A stretch of DNA of 33,759 bases, from assembly GCA_014239575.1 (NCBI GenBank), contig JAAZYQ010000010.1, positions 1 through 33,759 on the forward strand. Direction: 5' to 3'. Of this stretch, positions 27,317 through 33,759 are shown piece by piece. Both the position numbers and the translations under genes were made by a program. The DNA is from Gammaproteobacteria bacterium (GTDB taxonomy: Bacteria > Pseudomonadota > Gammaproteobacteria > Arenicellales > UBA868). Below the pieces are notes generated by a model, which ran no database searches, was not told where the DNA came from, and worked only from the letters and a program-made list of their open reading frames with translations. Each line of letters starts with the position of its first letter. The stretch's first letter is position 1.

Positions 27317-30094
27317 CTACAACTTGCCGTGGCATTGCTTGTACTTTTTGCCCGAACCACATGGGCAAGGATCATTACGGCCGACCTTGGGCGTATCGCG
27401 AACGAACGGCTGAACCGCCCGCCCTGTGTGATCATTGGCGGTACGCGTATCGACTCCCTGCCCCGGGCCTGATGGGTCAGGAGAAGCGGGCTCCTCAGAA
27501 TCAGGGTGTAGGAATTGTCGGCCTTCCTGACCCCTCTGGCGTTGTTGGTTCTCCATGTCCGTGACTTGATCTTCACTTTGCACCTGCACCTTTGCCAAAA
27601 TGCCCACGACTTCGTGCTTGGCATGTTCCAGCATCGCTGAGAACATCTCAAAAGCCTCGCGCTTGTATTCCTGTTTGGGATTTTTTTGTGCATAACCACG
27701 CAAGCCAATGCCCTGACGTAGGTGATCCATCTGCGCAAGATGGTCTTTCCATTGTTCGTCCAGGGTTTTAAGCATGACCGCTTTTTCCAGGTGACGCATG
27801 ACCGGCTCACCAATCGACTGCACCTTAGCCTCATAGGCGCTCGCGACATCAGCCGCGATACGCTCGCGTAGCGTCTCCTCATGGAGATTGTCATCTCCTG
27901 TCAGCCACTTTCCAACAGGCAGCGACTGGCCAAATTGGGATTCAAGTTCTTTTTCCAGACCCGGCACATCCCACTGCTCTTCAAGACTTTCCGGGGGAAT
28001 ATATCGGTCAATAATCTCGCTGATCACCTCATCACGGGCTATCCCTATAGTCTCGGAGATATCATCTACTGCCATCAGGGTATTTCGCTGATCATAAATA
28101 ACTTTGCGCTGCTCATTGGCCACATCGTCATATTCCAACAACTGCTTGCGCATATCGAAATTACGACCCTCTACCTTCTTTTGAGAATTCTCGATCGCAC
28201 GCGTTACCCAGGAATGTTCTATCGCCTCGCCTTCTTCCATCCCAAGTTTTTCCATCAGTCCCGCAACCCGGTCGGAACCAAAAATACGCAGTAGGTTGTC
28301 CTCAAGCGAGAGATAAAAGCGACTGGTACCGGGGTCGCCCTGGCGTCCGCAACGCCCCCGCAACTGGTTATCCACCCGCCTTGATTCGTTGCGCTCTGTA
28401 CCCAGCAGGTAGAGCCCGCCGGATGCCACCACCAGGTCGTGCCTTGCCTGCCAGTCACGCTTGATAGTCTCGGTCTGATCCTGCTCGATTTCACCAAGCG
28501 CCGCCAACTCCATATCCATATTTCCACCCAATACGATATCGGTACCGCGACCCGCCATATTGGTGGCAATGGTTACGGCTCCGGGCTTGCCTGCCTGGGC
28601 AATAATGTGCGCCTCACGCTCATGCTGCTTGGCGTTCAGTACCTCGTGTGCGATATTTTCTTTACCCAGTAGATTAGAAAGATATTCAGAGGTCTCGATA
28701 GATGCTGTACCCACCAGCACCGGCTGCTCACGAGACCCACAAGATTTGATATCGACGATGATCGCATCGTATTTCTCTTTTTGCGTACGGTAGACCAGGT
28801 CAGAAAAATCATCCCGAACCATCGGCTGGTTCGTGGGGATAACGACCACCTCCAGACCATAGATTTGCTGAAACTCCGCCGCTTCAGTATCTGCGGTACC
28901 CGTCATGCCAGACAATTTGCCATACAGGCGGAACAGGTTCTGAAAGGTTATCGACGCGAGGGTCTGGTTTTCCTGTTGAATCGCAACCCCTTCTTTTGCT
29001 TCAACCGCCTGATGCAACCCCTCTGACCAGCGCCTGCCTGGCATCATGCGTCCAGAAAATTCATCGATGATTACGATCTGATCGTTGCTGACAATGTAAT
29101 CAACATCACGCTGAAATAACGTGTGCGCCCGCAAGGCGGCGTAGAGGTGGTGCAACAGACTAATATTGGTGACGTCATAAAGGCTGGATTCAGCATCCAA
29201 CAGACCGGACTCAGACAGCAACCGCTCAGCGTTTTCATGTCCCGCCTCAGTCAGGGATACCTGGCGGTTTTTCTCATCCACACTGAAGTCTCCCGGACCC
29301 TCCTCTTCGTCCTCGGCCTCACTGGGTTCACCCTCGATCGGAGATTGGCGCTCAAGTGAGGGAATGATTTTGTCTATCCGGGCATACAGATCGCTACTGT
29401 CCTCGGACGGTCCGGAAATGATCAAAGGAGTACGAGCTTCGTCAATCAGGATCGAGTCCACCTCGTCAACGATGGCAAAATCAAGCGAACTCTGCGCCCG
29501 GTCTTCGGCGCTGAACGCCATGTTGTCGCGCAGATAATCAAAACCGTACTCGTTATTTGTCCCGTAGACAATATCGCAGGCATAGGCCTCACGCTTGGTC
29601 GTGCCATCCTGCCCTGAGACCACTACGCCGACCGTTAGTCCCAAAAAACGATAAATCCTACCCATCCAGTCGGCATCGCGCCGGGCTAGATAATCGTTCA
29701 CGGTGATCACATGAACCGTATTGCCACAGATCGCATTAAGGTACGCTGGCAAGGTCGCCACCAGGGTCTTGCCCTCACCCGTTCGCATTTCCGCGATCTT
29801 GCCGTCATGGAGCACCATGCCGCCAATCAACTGCACATCGAAATGTCGCATCTTCAATACGCGTTGGGAGGTTTCGCGAACCACGGCGAATGCCTCGACC
29901 AGCATGGACTGTGCGTCCTCACCGTTAGCCGCTCGCTCTCGAAACTCGGCAGTCTTAGCCGCAAGCGCTTCGTCGGAAAGGGTCTGGAGCTCGGGCTCAA
30001 GCTCGTTGATCTCCTTGACCTGCTTGCTCATCTTGCGCAAAAGGCGCTGATTACGACTACCGAAAACTTTGGTGGCTACCTTACTAAACATCAA
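27317..30094 (-). CDS. secA: Preprotein translocase ATPase
   Basis: [43 protein letters not shown]-terminal [19 protein letters not shown]. Confidence 0.98.
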   Translation of the reverse strand: MMFSKVATKVFGSRNQRLLRKMSKQVKEINELEPELQTLSDEALAAKTAEFRERAANGEDAQSMLVEAFAVVRETSQRVLKMRHFDVQLIGGMVLHDGKIAEMRTGEGKTLVATLPAYLNAICGNTVHVITVNDYLARRDADWMGRIYRFLGLTVGVVVSGQDGTTKREAYACDIVYGTNNEYGFDYLRDNMAFSAEDRAQSSLDFAIVDEVDSILIDEARTPLIISGPSEDSSDLYARIDKIIPSLERQSPIEGEPSEAEDEEEGPGDFSVDEKNRQVSLTEAGHENAERLLSESGLLDAESSLYDVTNISLLHHLYAALRAHTLFQRDVDYIVSNDQIVIIDEFSGRMMPGRRWSEGLHQAVEAKEGVAIQQENQTLASITFQNLFRLYGKLSGMTGTADTEAAEFQQIYGLEVVVIPTNQPMVRDDFSDLVYRTQKEKYDAIIVDIKSCGSREQPVLVGTASIETSEYLSNLLGKENIAHEVLNAKQHEREAHIIAQAGKPGAVTIATNMAGRGTDIVLGGNMDMELAALGEIEQDQTETIKRDWQARHDLVVASGGLYLLGTERNESRRVDNQLRGRCGRQGDPGTSRFYLSLEDNLLRIFGSDRVAGLMEKLGMEEGEAIEHSWVTRAIENSQKKVEGRNFDMRKQLLEYDDVANEQRKVIYDQRNTLMAVDDISETIGIARDEVISEIIDRYIPPESLEEQWDVPGLEKELESQFGQSLPVGKWLTGDDNLHEETLRERIAADVASAYEAKVQSIGEPVMRHLEKAVMLKTLDEQWKDHLAQMDHLRQGIGLRGYAQKNPKQEYKREAFEMFSAMLEHAKHEVVGILAKVQVQSEDQVTDMENQQRQRGQEGRQFLHPDSEEPASPDPSGPGQGVDTRTANDHTGRAVQPFVRDTPKVGRNDPCPCGSGKKYKQCHGKL

Positions 30095-30165
30095 ATAGAT
30101 CTACCAAGAATAGGGTTAAAAGACAGGCTATACCCCTGTTACTGGGTACGCCGCGGGGCTACACT

Positions 30166-30669
30166 GTGTTAGACAGCAACGATGATGAATGGGCGCAACC
30201 GAATAATTTTATCATGGCTGAAGACACCTTCACCCGACTAGGCCAATTAATCGGCAAAATCCAGGGCCTGCCCAATGGAGTCCATACCCAGGACCTCAGC
30301 GGCGAAAAACGCGCCTGGCGCTTGGCGGCTGGCGACGAGATTGCCAACCACACCGCGGTGCAACCCACGGCTGATGACTGGGTGATCATCGCTGATGGGC
30401 CGGTATGGGGCCATGCCGTCATCCAGCGCCAACAAGAAATCCTGACCGCTCTCGCCCAAACCGACCACCATCCACAAGCTCTGAAAGTCAAGGTGCGACC
30501 GCGATCAACCCCCTTCGATGTCGGCGAATCGCGACAAGCCAGCCCGGTCAAGCCATTAGACTCCCAAAGCGCGGACCTTCTTGTCGAAACCGCTGATAGC
30601 CTGAAATCCGACAGCCTGGCACAGGCGCTCAGACGGCTCAGTCGCCATCGACCAAAAGAGTCTAGCTGA
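30166..30669 (+). CDS. dciA: DciA/DUF721 family protein (putative replicative helicase loader)
   Basis: WRLAAGDEIANHTAVQPTADDWVIIADGPVWGHAVIQRQQEILTAL, a DUF721-like pattern. Neighbour of secA as commonly seen. Start could be 30166 (GTG) or the internal Met at 30214. Confidence 0.75.
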   Translation: MLDSNDDEWAQPNNFIMAEDTFTRLGQLIGKIQGLPNGVHTQDLSGEKRAWRLAAGDEIANHTAVQPTADDWVIIADGPVWGHAVIQRQQEILTALAQTDHHPQALKVKVRPRSTPFDVGESRQASPVKPLDSQSADLLVETADSLKSDSLAQALRRLSRHRPKESS

Positions 30670-30682
30670 GCACTATCTACCC

Positions 30683-31606
30683 TTAACGCCCTTCCCGATC
30701 CATTTTTTCCAGATGCGTTTGCGCCAACACAGCGGCCGGATGTCCGGGAAAATCCTGCAGCAGTACATTCAAAATCTGGTGCGCCTTGGCATCGTCACCC
30801 AACTCGTAATAAATATAACCAACCTTGAGCCGCGCTGAAGGTTGCCGGGGGCTCTTGGGAAAATATTGCAGCACGGTACTCATAGCGGCCAACGCATCAT
30901 TGAACTCGCCCATGATGTAGCGCGATTGGCCAAGCCAATACCAGGCATCATCAGCCAACGGGCTTTGTGGATAACGGCGTAAAAAGGCTACAAAGGCGTA
31001 AGTCGAATCCAGAGTACGGCTACGCCTGAAAAGGTCAAAGGCTGCATCGTAAGCCGCCTTTTCACCAAGGCCTCTCGGTTCGGCCTGACTGGGGGTGGCG
31101 AGCTCGACTGAGACAACAGTAACCGTCTCGCTGGTGCCAGAACCGTCGCCTACGACGATCGATGTGACTGGGCTTTGAAGTTTGACGGCTACGTCGGCCA
31201 ACTTGGAGTCAGATGCCTCAAGGGATGTTGTATTCACCCCGTTCTGGACAAAGCGGGGAGCCGTTGTGGTCCACTCCAGATAACGGCAGCCGTCTAGTTG
31301 CTGATACAACCCCTGTTGAGGGTGTTTCAGTTTCTTTACTTTAGAGGGTTGACTATCGGGATAACTGTCTAAATGATTGATTTCACGGTTCAAACTCATT
31401 AATTCGCGCTCGCCCGAACAAGGTAATCCAAAGGCGGGGGCAAAAACGACTGAGGCATCGAAGAGATCTTCAATTGACGCCGGAGCCGATGAGTGTACCA
31501 GCGTCGTGGTCTGACTATCCGCCTCGGCGGGAACCGGGCCGCCGCAAACACAAGCCAGAACTAAGGCGCATACCGCGTGGTAACCGGTATACGCCCGTGA
31601 GCCCAT
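30683..31606 (-). CDS. cpoB: Tol-Pal system protein CpoB/YbgF-like (C-terminal TPR)
   Basis: C-terminal YDAAFDLFRRSRTLDSTYAFVAFLRRYPQSPLADDAWYWLGQSRYIMGEFNDALAAMSTVLQYFPKSPRQPSARLKVGYIYYELG TPR, located after pal. N-terminal half atypical. Confidence 0.85.
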   Translation of the reverse strand: MGSRAYTGYHAVCALVLACVCGGPVPAEADSQTTTLVHSSAPASIEDLFDASVVFAPAFGLPCSGERELMSLNREINHLDSYPDSQPSKVKKLKHPQQGLYQQLDGCRYLEWTTTAPRFVQNGVNTTSLEASDSKLADVAVKLQSPVTSIVVGDGSGTSETVTVVSVELATPSQAEPRGLGEKAAYDAAFDLFRRSRTLDSTYAFVAFLRRYPQSPLADDAWYWLGQSRYIMGEFNDALAAMSTVLQYFPKSPRQPSARLKVGYIYYELGDDAKAHQILNVLLQDFPGHPAAVLAQTHLEKMDREGR

Positions 31607-31680
31607 CAGACTCCCTTAAATCGAGTGACGACCAGTGAGAGCAGTGAGATGCCAACCGCGCTGGCTTGGATCCTATGCCG

Positions 31681-32256
31681 TCAGTAAAGAATCTCTACGC
31701 GACGATTCAAAGACCAGGCACTCTCGTCCTGGCCCATCGAAACCGGTCGCTCTTCGCCATAGGAGATCGTGCGGATGGCATCGGGCGCAACACCCAGACT
31801 TTGGAGAATTTCGTTGACTGTATTGGCACGATGCTCACCGAGTGCCAGGTTGTATTCGCGGGTGCCACGCTCATCAGCATGACCTTCTAACACCACTGCC
31901 ATACCCGGATTGCCTGCCAGGTACTGTGCATGTGCTTCGACTACCCGCTGTGCCTCGGGAGTGAGATTAGAGCTATCGAAATCAAAGTAGATCACCCGCT
32001 GTCCCAATGGATCATCCAGCTCAGTACTATCTTCGCTGATCGCAATAATTTGCCCTGCGGTCGCGTCTTCTGCGCTGATTGCCGATGATGCTGCATCAGT
32101 CGAGACAGCGTCGGTGGTATCGGAAATTGTCGCGTCTTCCACTTCGACTCCCCCGCTTTTTTTCTTGGTCGCTGCGCAACCCGCCAGTGCCACGCCCAAA
32201 AAGAGCACTAGGAAAACCGTTCCAAATCTACGCATCATCAATCTCCTGTAATTCAA
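31681..32256 (-). CDS. pal: Peptidoglycan-associated lipoprotein
   Basis: Lipobox LAGCAA; OmpA-like YFDFDSSNLTPEAQRVVEAHAQYLAGNPGMAVVLEGHADERGTREYNLALGEHRA. Confidence 0.97.
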   Translation of the reverse strand: MNYRRLMMRRFGTVFLVLFLGVALAGCAATKKKSGGVEVEDATISDTTDAVSTDAASSAISAEDATAGQIIAISEDSTELDDPLGQRVIYFDFDSSNLTPEAQRVVEAHAQYLAGNPGMAVVLEGHADERGTREYNLALGEHRANTVNEILQSLGVAPDAIRTISYGEERPVSMGQDESAWSLNRRVEILY

Positions 32257-32272
32257 AAACTTTTACTGGCTA

Positions 32273-33595
32273 CTACCGGCTTGCTGCCCAGGCCGGTTCT
32301 CGCACTTCTCCATCATGCATTTTCAGTATCTGTCGTACACGGCCGTCGGCCGACACTGCGGCAAGAACGCCATCCCTGCCCAAACGGGTAGCATACAGAA
32401 TCATCGCACCGTTTGGCGAAAAAGTTGGTGATTCATCGAGCGTGCCATCAGTCAGCAATTCCATCTCGCCACTAGCCAGAGAGAATACACCAATCTGGTA
32501 TCCCGCGCCTGCACCGCGGTTGGTCACCATCACCAGCTTTTTGCCACTGGGATTGTATGATGCCCGAGCGTTTTCCTTCCCCTCCCGTGTCAGCCGTTCG
32601 ACCTCGCCACCGTTGCGGCCAATACGGTAGATCTGTGGCCGGCCGCTACGATCAGAGGTAAAAACCAAGTGCCGGCCGTCAGGGGACCAGGCAGGCTCGG
32701 TGTCGATGGCCGGGTGACGCGTCAATTGCCGAATGCCGCCGGACGCTACCTGGAGCACGTAAATATCCGTGTTGCCCTTGGCCGAAATCGTCAGTGCCAA
32801 CCACTTGCCGTCCGGGGACCAGGCCGGCGCACTCGCCGTCCCTTCGACCTGCGCAATCGTCCGGCGATTGCCAGAGTTGATATCCTGCAGCCAGATGTTG
32901 GCGCCAGAAGTGGCATTGGAGAACGACACGTAGGCCAACCATTCACCATTGGGCGACCAAGCCGGTGACAATACCGGCAAATTGGTTGTCTGTAGAATCT
33001 GTTGGGGGTCGTGGCCATCCGAATCGGCCACCATTAACCGATACAGGCGGTCGCTGTTATCCTGCTGATTCATGGTCACATAGGCAATACGGGTATCGAA
33101 AGACCCGCGAATGCCCGTCATCTCATAAAAGATCCGGTCGCTGATCTGGTGCGCTACCTGGCGAAGTTGCGCCGCACTGGCAGAAAAGCGCAGGCCAAAC
33201 TTGATTTTTTCACGGTAAACATCCAGCAACTGAAAGCTGACCTCAAACTGATCGGGCCCTTTTTCTATCACCCGGCCAATCACCAATGCTTCCGCTTTGA
33301 TCAGACGCCAATCCTTGTAGCGAACCTCAGTGATCTCGCTGGGCTTAGAGAGAAAATCAGCCGTTGGCAATAAATCGAAACGACCTGAGCGGTGCAGGTC
33401 TGCCGCAATGATTGCGCGAATATCTTCAGGTGGCTCGCCGTCACCATGCCAACGAAATGGGACTGCAGCAATCGGGGTGCCTGAAGCCTCGCCCTGGGTA
33501 ATTTCAATAGTAAGGGCTGCGAACACAGAGGTAGGAAACAACACCACGCACCCGGCCGACAACGCCAGCAACATTCTCGCAACAAGCCTTCTCAT
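32273..33595 (-). CDS. tolB: Tol-Pal system beta-propeller protein
   Basis: Repeated SPAWSPNGEWLAYVSF / APAWSPDGKWLALTIS / EPAWSPDGRHLVFTSDRSG blades, with a signal peptide. Confidence 0.97.
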   Translation of the reverse strand: MRRLVARMLLALSAGCVVLFPTSVFAALTIEITQGEASGTPIAAVPFRWHGDGEPPEDIRAIIAADLHRSGRFDLLPTADFLSKPSEITEVRYKDWRLIKAEALVIGRVIEKGPDQFEVSFQLLDVYREKIKFGLRFSASAAQLRQVAHQISDRIFYEMTGIRGSFDTRIAYVTMNQQDNSDRLYRLMVADSDGHDPQQILQTTNLPVLSPAWSPNGEWLAYVSFSNATSGANIWLQDINSGNRRTIAQVEGTASAPAWSPDGKWLALTISAKGNTDIYVLQVASGGIRQLTRHPAIDTEPAWSPDGRHLVFTSDRSGRPQIYRIGRNGGEVERLTREGKENARASYNPSGKKLVMVTNRGAGAGYQIGVFSLASGEMELLTDGTLDESPTFSPNGAMILYATRLGRDGVLAAVSADGRVRQILKMHDGEVREPAWAASR

Positions 33596-33615
33596 CGTGG
33601 TTATTTTCCTAAGGG

Positions 33616-33759
33616 TCAGGGTTTAAAGACAAAATTAAATTCTTTCAGGTACTCGTAATAACGTGGCTCAGTGGGAAATGGCAAAGGAGAGGCCTTGAAA
33701 ATAGCATTTTCGGCCGATTCATCCAGACGTGCGTCCCCACTTTCTTTAGTAATAGTCAC
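33616..33759 (-). CDS. tolA: TolA C-terminus (partial, continues beyond the right edge)
   Basis: Minus-strand reading VTITKESGDARLDESAENAIFKASPLPFPTEPRYYEYLKEFNFVFKP*, directly upstream of tolB, with the typical TolA C-terminal pattern. Confidence 0.85.
   Translation of the reverse strand: MTITKESGDARLDESAENAIFKASPLPFPTEPRYYEYLKEFNFVFKP

Noticed and set aside
26056-27894. 612-aa minus-strand ORF as one protein
   Set aside because: The first ~200 residues are an out-of-frame reading of the secA 3' end; real argJ homology starts at MSTIKRS (27291).

Overview
The window is a gammaproteobacterial chromosome segment made up mostly of housekeeping genes. From left to right it carries: a partial HD-domain gene (-), coaD, a YfhL-type ferredoxin, an AlkA-like glycosylase (-), a histidine phosphatase (-), a standalone FabD-like acyltransferase, an EamA transporter, an MFS transporter (-), the fused isobutyryl-CoA mutase icmF (-), a divergent MerR regulator, an AI-2E family permease, a second MFS transporter, purB, an RsuA-family pseudouridine synthase, pyrD, a DUF938 protein (-), cyoE (-), bioC (-), comF, pilA (-), pilBCD, coaE, a NUDIX CoA pyrophosphatase, mutT (-), argJ (-), secA (-), dciA, and cpoB-pal-tolB-tolA (all -). 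The strongest non-annotated signal is at about 2649-2766. A near-consensus sigma70 promoter (TTGACA-N17-TATTAT) is followed by about 83 nt and a strong Rho-independent terminator, in an intergenic region between two divergent genes where no protein gene needs a terminator. The predicted transcript has a 5' stem-loop, an unpaired UCCUCCUCCUUA tract (anti-Shine-Dalgarno; it contains CCUCCUUA, identical to the 16S rRNA 3' tail) and a U-tailed terminator hairpin, which is the architecture of a trans-acting sRNA. Other notable signals are a 5'-truncated remnant of a cytochrome-oxidase-cluster gene next to cyoE where ctaA would be expected, a palindromic operator shared by overlapping divergent icmF/merR promoters, a CRP/Vfr-like box between pilA and pilB, and interleaved 8-bp inverted repeats with pseudoknot topology downstream of bioC. 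Everything comes from reading the sequence by eye; no searches or folding were run.
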